Below are positions 43,278 to 50,635 of a DNA stretch of 50,635 bases, piece by piece (position 1 is the stretch's first letter; every line of letters begins with the position of its first letter). This DNA comes from Alloprevotella sp. (GTDB lineage Bacteria; Bacteroidota; Bacteroidia; Bacteroidales; Bacteroidaceae): assembly GCA_017477205.1 (NCBI GenBank), contig JAFUXE010000027.1, positions 1 to 50,635 of the forward strand, written 5' to 3'. The notes beneath the pieces were generated by a model. That model saw only the letters and a list, made by a program, of their open reading frames with translations, had not been told where the DNA came from and did not search any database. The translations under genes were made by a program, and so were the position numbers.

Positions 43278-43871
43278 CTATTTCCGTATAATCTTTACCA
43301 CGTTTCCTGCTCCCACCTTTACGATGGATGATGCGGCGGGATTCTTTTCGTTGCGCCGCGAGGTGCATACGTAGTCAACGGCCTGCTTCAGCTCGTCGCT
43401 GATGTCGTCGAAGCAGCGGGGCGCGGGCTCGCCGCTGATGTTGGCAGAGGTGGAGACAACGGCTTTCTGCATGCGGAAGCAGAGTTCGCGGCTAAAGGGC
43501 TCCTGCGTGACGCGTATGGCCACGCTGCCGTCCTCTGCCATTAGGTTGGACGCCAGTCCGTTTGCCGAGTCGTAGATGATGGTGATGGGGCTTGTGGCGC
43601 AGTCGATGATGTCCCACGCGGCAGAGGGCACGTCCCGCACGTAGCGTTGCACCTTTGCGTCGCTGTCCACCAGCGAGATGAGCGCCTTGGCGTCGGCGCG
43701 TCGCTTGAGTTCATAGACGCGCTGCACGGCTTCGGCGTTTTCTGCGTCGCAGCCGATGCCCCAGATGGTGTCGGTGGGGTAGAGGATGATGCCTCCCCGA
43801 CGCATCACGTCTGTGGCGCGTCGGATGTCTTCCTGCCAGGCACGGGGCAGGGTGGGGGAAGTGGATTTCAT
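43278..43871 (-). CDS. L-threonylcarbamoyladenylate synthase (Sua5/YrdC/YciO family), 197 aa
   Basis: The family makes threonylcarbamoyl-AMP for the t6A modification of tRNAs. Marks are the pattern IILYPTDTIWGIGCDA near the N-terminus, the KRR-x-xxK loop (YELKRRADAKALISLV) and a Ser/Thr-rich binding site (VVSTSANISGEPAP). The start at 43871 (MKSTSPTLPRAW) is chosen because the upstream frame to 43916 crosses an AT-rich leader. The protein is about 200 aa, the TsaC/YciO size, without the Sua5 C-terminal domain. Confidence 0.88.
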   Translation of the reverse strand: MKSTSPTLPRAWQEDIRRATDVMRRGGIILYPTDTIWGIGCDAENAEAVQRVYELKRRADAKALISLVDSDAKVQRYVRDVPSAAWDIIDCATSPITIIYDSANGLASNLMAEDGSVAIRVTQEPFSRELCFRMQKAVVSTSANISGEPAPRCFDDISDELKQAVDYVCTSRRNEKNPAASSIVKVGAGNVVKIIRK

Positions 43872-44034
43872 CGTAGCAGTTCTGGCGTTGGAGTTTTCGG
43901 CTGCAAGTTTACGCAAATTTATTTAAAAAAACAAAGCCGCCTTTATTAAAAAGCAAAGCCGCCTGGCCCTCTTCTCTCTTCCGGTCCGCAAATTGTCACA
44001 GGGAAACGCCTGGCTCTGCGGCTTCCGAAAAGAA

Positions 44035-44062
44035 AATATCTCCCGCATTCTCGGGAGATATT
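44035..44062 (-). terminator. Terminator behind tRNA-Gly
   Basis: AATATCTCCCG and CGGGAGATATT form an 11-bp perfect stem with a 6-nt loop. On the minus strand TTTTCTTTTC follows. It lies 11 nt after the tRNA 3' end. Confidence 0.9.
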
Positions 44063-44073
44063 CCTTTGCAGAG

Positions 44074-44146
44074 AGCGGCAAACGGGGCTCGAACCCGCGA
44101 CCCTCAGCTTGGGAAGCTGATGCTCTGCCAACTGAGCTACTGCCGC
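44074..44146 (-). tRNA. tRNA-Gly (anticodon CCC)
   Basis: The 73-nt sequence on the minus strand begins GCGGCAGTAGCTCAGTTGG and folds into a full cloverleaf. The acceptor is GCGGCAG with TTGCCGC (last pair G-T). The anticodon arm is TCAGC TTCCCAA GCTGA, giving CCC. The T-arm is GCGGGTTCGAGCCCCG-like. CCA is not encoded. A promoter box and a terminator flank it. Confidence 0.97.
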
Positions 44147-44165
44147 ATTGCGCCGTTTGGCGCTG

Positions 44166-44173
44166 CAAAGATA
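44166..44173 (-). promoter_or_regulatory. -7 box (TATCTTTG) of tRNA-Gly
   Basis: TATCTTTG on the minus strand lies 19 nt before the tRNA 5' end, leaving a leader of about 12 nt to process. It also lies between the tRNA and the folE stop at 44185. Confidence 0.6.
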
Positions 44174-44184
44174 GTGTTTCTTTT

Positions 44185-44778
44185 TTATTTATGTCCTATT
44201 AAGGCCAAAAATTCTTCACGCGTCTTGGCTTGGTTGAATGCGCCGGAGAAGTCGGAGGTCGTCGTGATGGAGTTGTCCTTCTCCACGCCGCGCATCTGCA
44301 TGCACATGTGGCGTGCCTCCACGACGACCATCACGCCCAGCGGATGCAGGGCTTCCTGGATGCACTCCTTGATTTGCAGCGTCATGCGCTCCTGCACCTG
44401 GAGGCGGTGGGAGTAGATGTCAACGACGCGGGCTATCTTCGAGAGGCCCGTGATGTAGCCGTCGGGGATGTAGGCCACGTGCGCCTTGCCGTAGAACGGC
44501 AGCAGGTGGTGCTCGCAGAGGCTGTAGAAGTTGATGTCCTTGACGATGACCATGTGGCGGTAGTCTTCCTTGAAGCGTGCGGAGTTCAGGACGGCGAGTG
44601 GGTCCTGCGTGTAGCCGCGCGTGAGTTCCAGCATGGCTTTCGCCACGCGTTCGGGCGTCTTGAGGAGTCCCTCGCGGGTCGGGTCTTCGCCGATGAGGCT
44701 CAAGGCCTTGCGGTGCAGGCCTTTCAGCTGTTCGATGCGTTCCTCCGTTGCAAGCTGGATGTTGTCTTGTTGAGCCAT
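44185..44778 (-). CDS. folE: GTP cyclohydrolase I FolE, 197 aa
   Basis: FolE converts GTP to dihydroneopterin triphosphate, the first step of folate and pterin synthesis. Marks are [19 protein letters not shown], the zinc site [20 protein letters not shown], and [20 protein letters not shown]. The end carries the second zinc Cys ([20 protein letters not shown]). Length is normal. It follows the SPOR gene by 9 nt and is probably the last gene of that operon. Confidence 0.97.
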   Translation of the reverse strand: MAQQDNIQLATEERIEQLKGLHRKALSLIGEDPTREGLLKTPERVAKAMLELTRGYTQDPLAVLNSARFKEDYRHMVIVKDINFYSLCEHHLLPFYGKAHVAYIPDGYITGLSKIARVVDIYSHRLQVQERMTLQIKECIQEALHPLGVMVVVEARHMCMQMRGVEKDNSITTTSDFSGAFNQAKTREEFLALIGHK

Positions 44779-44787
44779 GAAGGGAGC

Positions 44788-45297
44788 TTATTTGGAAACG
44801 ATGATGTTGGAACGTATGATGCGTGCTTCCAGCCCTCTTGCCCGGAGCTTGGAGACGTAGCGCTGTGCGTCTTCGCGCTTTTGGAAGTCGCCTGCGCGGC
44901 ACACCCAGTGTGGCGAGTAGAAGTGCACGTAGGTGGCGAGTTCCGGGCATGCGGCGCGGCACTTCTGCTGTGCCTGTAGTGCGCCCTGCTTATCGGCGCG
45001 CGAATTGCCGCCCGTGAATATCTGGAGGCGGTATCCTGCCGAGTTGTAGTGGCGTCGCGGGCCGTTGCGTCGGTTCGCGTTCTGCTGTGATGTCTGGGCG
45101 TCGCTGCGCTCTGTGGCTTCGGCGTTTTCGCTTTCCGCGTTTCTCATGGCTGCGCGGTCGGCATGCTTGCTGTGGAGCAGTTTCTCTACGGTTTCATCCT
45201 GCACGATGACAAGCTTTCCCTGTCCCGTCTGCACGTTTTGTGCGGCGAGCGTGAGGGTTGCCGTAGCGAAAAGGGCGAGGAATAACTGGCGTTTCAT
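44788..45297 (-). CDS. Secreted SPOR-domain protein, 169 aa
   Basis: A signal peptide (MKRQLFLALFATATLTLAAQ) precedes a charged, Asn/Arg-rich linker and a C-terminal SPOR domain (GYRLQIFTGGNSRADKQGAL, then the strand HWVCRAGDFQKREDAQRYVS). SPOR domains bind denuded glycan strands in septal peptidoglycan. The pairing of a SPOR gene with tpiA and folE is seen in other Bacteroidetes. Confidence 0.87.
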   Translation of the reverse strand: MKRQLFLALFATATLTLAAQNVQTGQGKLVIVQDETVEKLLHSKHADRAAMRNAESENAEATERSDAQTSQQNANRRNGPRRHYNSAGYRLQIFTGGNSRADKQGALQAQQKCRAACPELATYVHFYSPHWVCRAGDFQKREDAQRYVSKLRARGLEARIIRSNIIVSK

Positions 45298-45404
45298 GTT
45301 TCTTGGTATTGATGGAGGGGTATTCTCTGCGCGTGCAGCTTTGGCGGACGGCCTTGCGGCCTCCGGGCGTTGCCCGAAGGTCGCGGCCGTTTTCGCTGTA
45401 TGGC

Positions 45405-47312
45405 TTATTTCCAGGCGTCGATGATGCCCTTGAAGTCTGCTGCCTTCAGGGAGGCACCGCCGATGAGTCCGCCGTCCACGTCGGGCTTCGAGAAGAGTTC
45501 CTTCGCGTTGGAGGGCTTGCAGCTGCCGCCGTAGAGGATTGTGCAGTTCTCGGCAGCCTCTGCGCCGAACTTGCCTGCGATGGTCTCGCGGATGAAGGCG
45601 TGCATTTCTTCTGCCTGCTCGGCCGTTGCCGTCTTGCCCGTGCCGATGGCCCAGACGGGCTCGTAGGCGAGGACGACGTGTGCGAACTGCTCTGCCGTGA
45701 GGTCGAAGAGGGAGCCTTCGAGCTGCTGGCGAACCACTTCGTTCTGCTTGCCGGCCTCGCGCTCCTCGAGCACTTCGCCGATGCAGAAGATGACTTCCAG
45801 CTTGTTCTCAAGGGCGAGGTTCACCTTCTCCTTCAGGATTTCAGCCGTTTCGCCGTAGTATGCGCGGCGCTCGCTGTGGCCGAGGATGACGTAGTCGGCG
45901 CCCGTGCTCTTCACCATCTCGGCGCTCACTTCGCCCGTGTAGGCTCCGCTGGCCTTGTCTGCGCAGTTCTCTGCGCCCAGGGCGAGCACTTCCTTGTTGA
46001 TGATGCCGGCAACGCTGGCCAGGTGGATGAAGGGCGTGCAGATGACAACGCCGCAGTTGGGCTTGTCGGCTGTGAGCACTTCGTTGAGTTCCGTTGCGAG
46101 GGCAACGCCTTCTTGCAGGTTCTTGTTCATTTTCCAGTTGCCTGCTACAATCTTTTTTCTCATTGTCTTATTTTGTTTTTTGGAGTTTGAAATGTTTCTT
46201 GTCCGGTGTATTTGCTGAATCCCCACGAGGAGCAGCAGCGGCAGTGCGAGCCAGAGGCCCAGGCGCAGGAGTGCGCGCTGCGGGTCGTCGCTCTGCTCAA
46301 GCGAGCGTAGGCTGGGCGTGCTGCCTTCGGCCATGCGGGGAAGGTCGGCGGCGCTCCATTTTGCGACGATGCGGCCGTCGTGCAGGAGCATGAGCCCGGG
46401 GTTTGAGCGCACCATAGCCTTCAGCTGCGTGCTTTCGCCCAGCAGGATGGGGTAGGCGGCTCCCGTGCGGTCTGTCCAGTCGGCCGCCTTGTCCTGTTCC
46501 TCCTGTGCGATGATGCCGTAGAAGCCGGCTTCGGCGCAGAAGTCCTGCAAGTCGTTCACGCGGTCGGCGCATCCTTCGTCGGCTTCCGCCTCGTCCGGCA
46601 GGGTGAGCAGGAAGGTGTAGCCCTCGCTGAGGAGGATGCTGTCCTGCACCATCTCGCCCTCGGGCGTGCAGAGGAAGAAGTTTGCCAGGTCCGTGAAGCT
46701 TTCCTCCGACTCGGGGTTGAAGAGCGCTTCGCGGAGGCTGCGGCCGATGCGGAAGTCGGTCATTTCGACGAGCGGCAGGCGATGGAACGTGTAGGCGGTG
46801 AGACCCACGACGAACGCGCCTCCGTAGATGTTTGCCAGCCACTGGCTGCGCTCGCTCAGCAGGCGGGGCAGCGTCAGCGGGTGCAGTGCCAGCCAGGCGG
46901 CGGGCAGCAGGAGCAGGAGGTTCTTCGCCAGCGTCTGCCCGTGGGTGAGCTTCAGCGCTTCGCCGAAGCAGCCGCAGTCGGCCACGGGGTTCGTCAGGAA
47001 CGTCCACAGCGTCACGGCCGTCATCACGAGCATGAAGCCCAGCGTTGCCGCCGTCGTCAGCCGTCGGCGTATGCCCAGCAGGAGGTTCAGTCCCAGCGTG
47101 GATTCCAGCAGGGCGAGCGCTGCGGTGGCGATGCGCAGGAGCAGCGAGCCGTCGGGCAGGGAGAGGCCGAAGTGTGCGAGGTAGGCGTTCAGCTTGATGC
47201 ACATGCCCACGGGGTCCAGTGCCTTCGCCAGGCCGGAGAACAGCAGGGTGGCCGCCACGACGACGGCGCAAGCCACGCTCAGTCCCCTCTGCAAACCCTT
47301 CGACATATACAA
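45405..47312 (-). CDS. tpiA: In-frame fusion: DoxX/MauE-like membrane protein plus triosephosphate isomerase, 635 aa
   Basis: Residues 1-183 have a DoxX/MauE-like arrangement of about five helices with a Cys pair ([14 protein letters not shown]). About 184-350 resemble a thioredoxin-like domain ([30 protein letters not shown]), and a final helix follows near 355-372. A short linker ([13 protein letters not shown]) then meets a complete TIM domain of 252 aa ([40 protein letters not shown]). The two are normally separate neighbouring genes in Bacteroidetes. The linker is AT-rich like a leader, and contains an A6 run. A one-base deletion there would create the usual ATGA overlap, and one extra base would give a TAA. 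It is either a real fusion or an indel. The TIM start would be the ATG at 46163. Confidence 0.85.
   Translation of the reverse strand: MYMSKGLQRGLSVACAVVVAATLLFSGLAKALDPVGMCIKLNAYLAHFGLSLPDGSLLLRIATAALALLESTLGLNLLLGIRRRLTTAATLGFMLVMTAVTLWTFLTNPVADCGCFGEALKLTHGQTLAKNLLLLLPAAWLALHPLTLPRLLSERSQWLANIYGGAFVVGLTAYTFHRLPLVEMTDFRIGRSLREALFNPESEESFTDLANFFLCTPEGEMVQDSILLSEGYTFLLTLPDEAEADEGCADRVNDLQDFCAEAGFYGIIAQEEQDKAADWTDRTGAAYPILLGESTQLKAMVRSNPGLMLLHDGRIVAKWSAADLPRMAEGSTPSLRSLEQSDDPQRALLRLGLWLALPLLLLVGIQQIHRTRNISNSKKQNKTMRKKIVAGNWKMNKNLQEGVALATELNEVLTADKPNCGVVICTPFIHLASVAGIINKEVLALGAENCADKASGAYTGEVSAEMVKSTGADYVILGHSERRAYYGETAEILKEKVNLALENKLEVIFCIGEVLEEREAGKQNEVVRQQLEGSLFDLTAEQFAHVVLAYEPVWAIGTGKTATAEQAEEMHAFIRETIAGKFGAEAAENCTILYGGSCKPSNAKELFSKPDVDGGLIGGASLKAADFKGIIDAWK
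46163..46181 (-). other. Junction of the DoxX-TpiA fusion: internal tpiA start and A6 tract
   Basis: The tpiA ATG is at 46161-46163 on the minus strand. Six A residues (46176-46181) lie 12 nt upstream in the linker. The tract is where a single indel would separate the two proteins again. Independent translation of TpiA from this ATG is possible even with the present sequence. Confidence 0.7.
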
Positions 47313-47341
47313 CTATATATATTTATATGTGTACGGAGTGC

Positions 47342-47953
47342 TCAGCGGGCGGAGGCCGCTGCCTCCCCTTCCTTTGCCTCGTCCTTTTCTTCTCCCTTTT
47401 CCTCGTCCTTTTCCACCACCAGCTTGATGAGGCCGAAGACGGCGTAGTTCATCATGTCCATGTAGTTGGCCGCGATGCCTTCGGAGACGAGGGTCTGTCC
47501 GCCGAGGTTCTCGATTTGCTTCGTGCGGAACACCTTCATCAGGATGAGGTCGGTGTAGGAGCTCACGCGCATCAGGCGCCAGGCCTCGTCGTAGTCGTGG
47601 TTCTTGCGCAGCATGAGCTGCAGGCTCTCCTCGGCGTGGCGTTCGTACTGGGCGAGCGCCTCTTCGGCCGTGAGGTCTTCGCTGTCGGCGGCCCCGAGCT
47701 CGCACTGTATGAGGCCCACGATGCTGTAGTTGATGATGCCGATGAACTCGGGCACGATGCCTTCGTCCACCATCGCCTCACCCGTCATCTCCAGCGTGCG
47801 TATGCGGTTGGCCTTGATGTAGATCTGGTCGGTGACGCTGCGGGGCCTCATGATGCGCCAGGCGGCACCGTAGTCGTGCAGCTTCTTGGCGAAGAGGTCG
47901 TGGCAGATGTGCAGGGCCTGGCGGAAGGACGCTTCCGTGCGTGCGTGGTTCAT
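47342..47953 (-). CDS. DUF1599 domain protein (two repeats), 203 aa
   Basis: The protein has two copies of a DUF1599-type module. The first is CHDLFAKKLHDYGAAWRIMR (near 18-37), then DQIYIKANRIRTLE and EFIGIINYSIVGLIQ. The second is LMLRKNHDYDEAWRLMR, then DLILMKVFRTKQIE and NYMDMMNYAVFGLIK. The family is placed among nucleotide-modification-associated proteins; its reaction is not established. The tail is Glu/Lys/Ala-rich. The start overlaps the upstream Skp-like stop by 4 nt (47950-47953), and the gene precedes the DoxX-TpiA frame by 29 nt. Confidence 0.9.
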   Translation of the reverse strand: MNHARTEASFRQALHICHDLFAKKLHDYGAAWRIMRPRSVTDQIYIKANRIRTLEMTGEAMVDEGIVPEFIGIINYSIVGLIQCELGAADSEDLTAEEALAQYERHAEESLQLMLRKNHDYDEAWRLMRVSSYTDLILMKVFRTKQIENLGGQTLVSEGIAANYMDMMNYAVFGLIKLVVEKDEEKGEEKDEAKEGEAAASAR

Positions 47954-48561
47954 TTCTTCTCTTCCTTTTTCTCCTCCGGTTTGTACTCCTTGTTCAGGCC
48001 GGCGATGACGTCGGCCGTGATGTCAAGCCCCTGTGCGGCGTAGAGCACGCTCATCGTGGCTGCGCTGTTGGAGAGTATCATGGCGTAGCGTCCGTCCTTG
48101 TTGTATTCCTTGAGGAACTTCTCGAGGCGTTCCTTCAGTTCCTTCTGGTAGTCGCTCGTGGCCTGTGCCAGCTGCTCGGAGTACTGCGCTTCATGCTGCT
48201 GTGCCGTCTGCTGCTGCCGTTCGAGGGCCGCCTGTGCGTTGCGTGCTTCCTGCTCGGAGGTGAACTTGCCCTCCTGGAGCTTCTTCTGGAAGGCGGCGGC
48301 GCCGTTCTGCAGCGCCTGTGCCTCCTTGCGGAGCTGCGCCTCGAAGCCTGCGCTCTTCTGTTCGAGCACCTTCTGCTGGTCGATGCAGAACTGGTACTGC
48401 GTTGCGAGGCTGTCTATTTCGACGTAGGCGACGGCCGTGCCCTTTGCCTTCTCCTCCGCCTTGGGGAGTTCTCCGGCCTTGACTGCGGACGTGTCGCCGC
48501 TCTTGTTGCATCCGGTCGCCAGCATTGCGGCTGCGGCCAGTGTGAGGATTGTCTTTTTCAT
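47950..48561 (-). CDS. Skp/OmpH-family lipoprotein, 203 aa
   Basis: The start MKKTILTLAAAAMLATGCNK has a lipobox with Cys at 18. A short strand (AVAYVEIDSLATQYQF) is followed by a long Gln/Glu/Ala-rich coiled coil (about 65-145), then a return helix and a strand, the Skp fold. Skp proteins hold outer membrane proteins during transit through the periplasm. This one is lipid-anchored, unlike soluble Skp. The end is Lys/Glu-rich. It is the first gene of the operon leading to DUF1599, DoxX-TpiA, SPOR and FolE. Confidence 0.88.
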   Translation of the reverse strand: MKKTILTLAAAAMLATGCNKSGDTSAVKAGELPKAEEKAKGTAVAYVEIDSLATQYQFCIDQQKVLEQKSAGFEAQLRKEAQALQNGAAAFQKKLQEGKFTSEQEARNAQAALERQQQTAQQHEAQYSEQLAQATSDYQKELKERLEKFLKEYNKDGRYAMILSNSAATMSVLYAAQGLDITADVIAGLNKEYKPEEKKEEKK

Positions 48562-48623
48562 ATCTGTTGTTTCACGTATTTCACGAATCTTGCGGACCCC
48601 CGCAATTTTTAATTTATGAATTT

Positions 48624-48836
48624 TTAATTCTTCACCATCGCCTCCTTCACCTTCGTGCGGCGTTCCCGTCGCGCCTGGCGGTCCTGGTGCGTAACGCAGT
48701 GGATGCCGCGTGCCTGCATGTCGCGGTTACCCTCGATGTGGGTGTGTACGAAGGGCTTCCCGAAGAACAGGCGGACGGCCATCAGGGCGATGCCGAATGC
48801 AATTATTCCGAGAATGACGGCGAAAGTTTTCAACAT
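48624..48836 (-). CDS. Small single-pass membrane protein, 70 aa
   Basis: The start at 48836 (MLKTFAVILGIIAFGIALMA) opens a single membrane helix. The rest is basic and ends HQDRQARRERRTKVKEAMVK. The region GKPFVHTHIEGNRDMQARGI with one Cys resembles short Bacteroidetes membrane proteins of unknown role. An upstream ATG at 48857 would overlap the promoter box, so the shorter form is preferred. Divergent from pepD with a shared short intergenic region. Confidence 0.7.
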   Translation of the reverse strand: MLKTFAVILGIIAFGIALMAVRLFFGKPFVHTHIEGNRDMQARGIHCVTHQDRQARRERRTKVKEAMVKN

Positions 48837-48842
48837 TATTCT

Positions 48843-48864
48843 TACCTTTGAGGCCACAAAAGTA
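48843..48864. promoter_or_regulatory. Back-to-back -7 boxes for pepD and the small membrane protein
   Basis: TACCTTTG (48843-48850, plus strand) would serve pepD at 48891. CAAAAGTA (48857-48864), read TACTTTTG on the minus strand, would serve the small protein at 48836. Only 6 nt separate them, so the two polymerases would compete. A TTTG lies 23 nt upstream of the minus box, slightly too far for the consensus. Confidence 0.5.
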
Positions 48865-48890
48865 CAAATTCCTTAAAATATACACAGCAA

Positions 48891-50342
48891 ATGAACACAG
48901 AAAACTTACAACCGAAGCTCGTATTCGACTGTTTCGCAGAAGTCAACAAGGTGCCTCGTCCCTCCAAGCGCGAGGAGAAGATGATTGAATTCCTCCGCCG
49001 CTTCGGCGAGGAGCTCGGACTCCCCACGAAAGTCGATGAGACGGGCAACGTCGCCATCTCGAAGCCCGCTACGCCCGGCCTGGAGCACCTGCCTGCCATC
49101 ATCCTGCAGAGCCACATGGACATGGTGTGCGAGAAGAATGCCGACCGCGACTTCAACTTCGACACCGACGCCATTGAGACCTACGTTGACGGCGACTGGA
49201 TGAAGGCCCGCGGGACCACGCTCGGCGCCGACGACGGCATCGGCGTGGCGATGGAGATGGCCATCCTCAAGAGCGACGACATCCCCCACGGCCCCCTGCA
49301 GTGCGTCTTCACGCGCGACGAGGAAACGGGACTCTCCGGCGCCGAGGGCATGAAGCCCGGCTTCATGGAGGGCGACTACCTCATCAACCTCGACTCCGAG
49401 GACGAGGGCGAGCTCTTCGTCAGCTGTGCCGGCGGCGCCACCACGCGCGCCGAGTTCCCCTTCACGCCCGTTCCCGTGCCCGCCGGCTACTACGTGGCGC
49501 GCGTCACGGTGAAGGGCCTCAGCGGCGGCCATAGCGGCGACGACATCAACAAGAACCGCGCCAACGCCAACAAGCTCCTCGTGCGCTTTCTCTGCGACGA
49601 GATGCAGAAGACGGACCTCCGCCTCGTGGACATCCAGAGCGGCGGCCTTCACAACGCAATTCCCCGCGAGGGCACAGCCGTCATCGCCGTGCCCGCTTCC
49701 TTCCGCGACCAGCTCAGTGCCGACCTGAACCTTCTGCAGGCGGCTGCCGCCGAGGAGTTTGCCGAGACGGAGCCCGACCTCGCCCTGCTCCTTGAAACCG
49801 CTTCCGCAGAGCGTCCCGAGGGACAGGAGCCGGAGGAGATGCGCCGCATGCTGCTCAGCCTGCGTGCCGTCCACAACGGCGTCTTTGCCATGAGCCAGAC
49901 CATTCCCGGCTTCGTGGAGACCAGCTCCAACCTCGCCAGCATGCGCCTGCAGGACGGCGTCGTGCGCGTCGTCACCAGCCAGCGCAGCAGCATCATGTCC
50001 AACCGCCTGAACATGTCCGCCACGGTCCGCGCCGCCTTCCAGCTGGGCGGAGCCCTGAAGGCGGAGACCGGCGAGGGCTATCCCGGCTGGGCCACGAACC
50101 CCGACAGCCAGCTCGTCCGGAAGGCCGTCGAGAGCTACAAGCGCCTCTTCGGCCGCGAGCCCCTCGTCAAGGGCATCCACGCCGGCCTGGAGTGCGGCCT
50201 GTTCAGCGTGAAGTACCCCCACCTGGACATGGTCAGCCTCGGCCCCACGCTGCGCGGCGTCCACAGCCCTGACGAGCGCCTGCTCATCCCCACCGTCCAG
50301 ATGGTCTGGGACCACCTGCTCGACCTGCTCCGGAACCTCTGA
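48891..50342 (+). CDS. pepD: Aminoacyl-histidine dipeptidase PepD (M20 family), 483 aa
   Basis: PepD is a zinc dipeptidase that cleaves Xaa-His and other dipeptides in the cytoplasm. Marks are LQSHMDMVCEKN with zinc ligands, GADDGIGVAM, the catalytic TRDEETGLSGAEGM, NLDSEDEGELFVSCAGG, and HSGDDINKNRANANK in the lid domain. LECGLFSVKYPHLDMVSLGP at the end completes the metal site. Length is normal. The sequence is complete, and the gene ends 293 nt before the window edge. Confidence 0.96.
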   Translation: MNTENLQPKLVFDCFAEVNKVPRPSKREEKMIEFLRRFGEELGLPTKVDETGNVAISKPATPGLEHLPAIILQSHMDMVCEKNADRDFNFDTDAIETYVDGDWMKARGTTLGADDGIGVAMEMAILKSDDIPHGPLQCVFTRDEETGLSGAEGMKPGFMEGDYLINLDSEDEGELFVSCAGGATTRAEFPFTPVPVPAGYYVARVTVKGLSGGHSGDDINKNRANANKLLVRFLCDEMQKTDLRLVDIQSGGLHNAIPREGTAVIAVPASFRDQLSADLNLLQAAAAEEFAETEPDLALLLETASAERPEGQEPEEMRRMLLSLRAVHNGVFAMSQTIPGFVETSSNLASMRLQDGVVRVVTSQRSSIMSNRLNMSATVRAAFQLGGALKAETGEGYPGWATNPDSQLVRKAVESYKRLFGREPLVKGIHAGLECGLFSVKYPHLDMVSLGPTLRGVHSPDERLLIPTVQMVWDHLLDLLRNL

Positions 50343-50378
50343 GCGGCCGTCGCAGCGCCGTTTACCCCCCCCCTTGAC

Positions 50379-50415
50379 GAGCGTCCCTTCGGCATTGCTG
50401 CCTGAAGGGGCGCTC
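50379..50415 (+). terminator. Hairpin after pepD
   Basis: GAGCGTCCCTTCGGCA (50379-50394) pairs with TGCCTGAAGGGGCGCTC (50399-50415) with a bulge and a 4-nt loop. No T-run follows. It lies 37 nt after the pepD stop, behind a run of nine C. Confidence 0.55.
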
Positions 50416-50500
50416 CTGGCTTGTGCCGGCTACCTTGAAGAGTTGGGAGATAGTATGTTTGCTACCACTTTGTTCATCGCTGTTTTCCGAGAATTTGGTC

Positions 50501-50561
50501 TATAGGTCAAAATGGGTGGTAAAAAGTTGCGTTTTAATGCCTATTGGTCATTTTGGGTGGT
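50501..50561. repeat. Pair of 20-bp direct repeats with an inverted centre
   Basis: TATAGGTCAAAATGGGTGGT (50501-50520) and TATTGGTCATTTTGGGTGGT (50542-50561) lie 41 bp apart. They differ mainly at the centre, AAAA against TTTT. They lie near the window edge, where the next gene is not visible. They could be operator or site-specific recombination sites. Confidence 0.6.
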
Positions 50562-50611
50562 GGTAACAGTTTAAAACTATGAAAAACACCGCGGAGGTTT
50601 GCCCAGCGGCT

Positions 50612-50628
50612 GGGGGCGCGAAGCCCCC
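50612..50628. other. Small GC-rich hairpin at the window edge
   Basis: GGGGGC and GCCCCC form a 6-bp stem with a GCGAA loop. It lies 18 nt past a TATG start-like context. No gene can be assigned. Confidence 0.4.
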
Positions 50629-50635
50629 AAAGAGC

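Overview
The window looks like a chromosomal segment of a fairly GC-rich member of the Bacteroidales, most likely Prevotella-like or a relative. The evidence is: promoters of the Bacteroidetes type (TTTG, 19 bp, TAnnTTTG); almost no Shine-Dalgarno sequences; DUF1599, DUF5686, GYF_2 and DciA families; a hybrid histidine kinase with an AraC output; a DoxX-like membrane protein directly upstream of tpiA; and secreted proteins with a type IX-like C-terminal tail. The genus is inference. I see no rRNA, phage, IS transposase or CRISPR array.

Layout. The left edge cuts a minus-strand gene. A plus-strand block (0.3-7.3 kb) carries an ABC-F ATPase, an M13 peptidase, RecF, a DciA/DUF721 protein and a NOP2/Sun-type RNA methyltransferase, the last three overlapping by 4 nt. 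From 22.5 back to 7.4 kb everything is on the minus strand: a GYF_2 protein, a phosphoglucomutase/phosphomannomutase, NudC, a RelA/SpoT enzyme with a degenerate HD domain, a DUF5686 outer membrane protein, a 65-aa conserved protein, then a 2232-aa secreted sialidase-M60 peptidase and a 57-aa protein behind it. Pta stands alone at 22.6-23.6 kb. From 36.1 back to 24.1 kb is another minus-strand run: a DUF3298 protein, a PEP/pyruvate-binding protein with receiver-like domains, a TPR hybrid two-component protein coupled to MltF, transketolase, and three small envelope genes. HtpG (plus), a YafQ-type toxin-antitoxin pair, a gene remnant and two short-period tandem arrays follow. Next come a second M60 peptidase, a Sua5/YrdC protein, tRNA-Gly(CCC), and a minus-strand operon (Skp/OmpH-like, DUF1599, DoxX-TpiA, SPOR, FolE). 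A small membrane protein and the divergent dipeptidase PepD end the window.

Functional themes. Two large secreted M60-like metallopeptidases share about 900 residues. One has an added sialidase, which suggests a two-step attack on sialylated mucin-type glycoproteins by one polypeptide. The other genes are mostly housekeeping (replication and repair, pentose phosphate, glycolysis, acetate, folate, stringent response, envelope).

The most unusual signals are: (i) a palindromic element present three times inside coding sequence, always read in the same frame so that each protein gains the peptide LxASPGGG; (ii) an in-frame fusion of a DoxX-like membrane protein with triosephosphate isomerase, joined by what looks like an intergenic leader with an A6 tract; (iii) the sialidase-M60 fusion; (iv) three intergenic arrays of diverged 22-23 bp repeats; and (v) an ATP-grasp protein with two receiver-like domains but no phosphohistidine or PEP domain.
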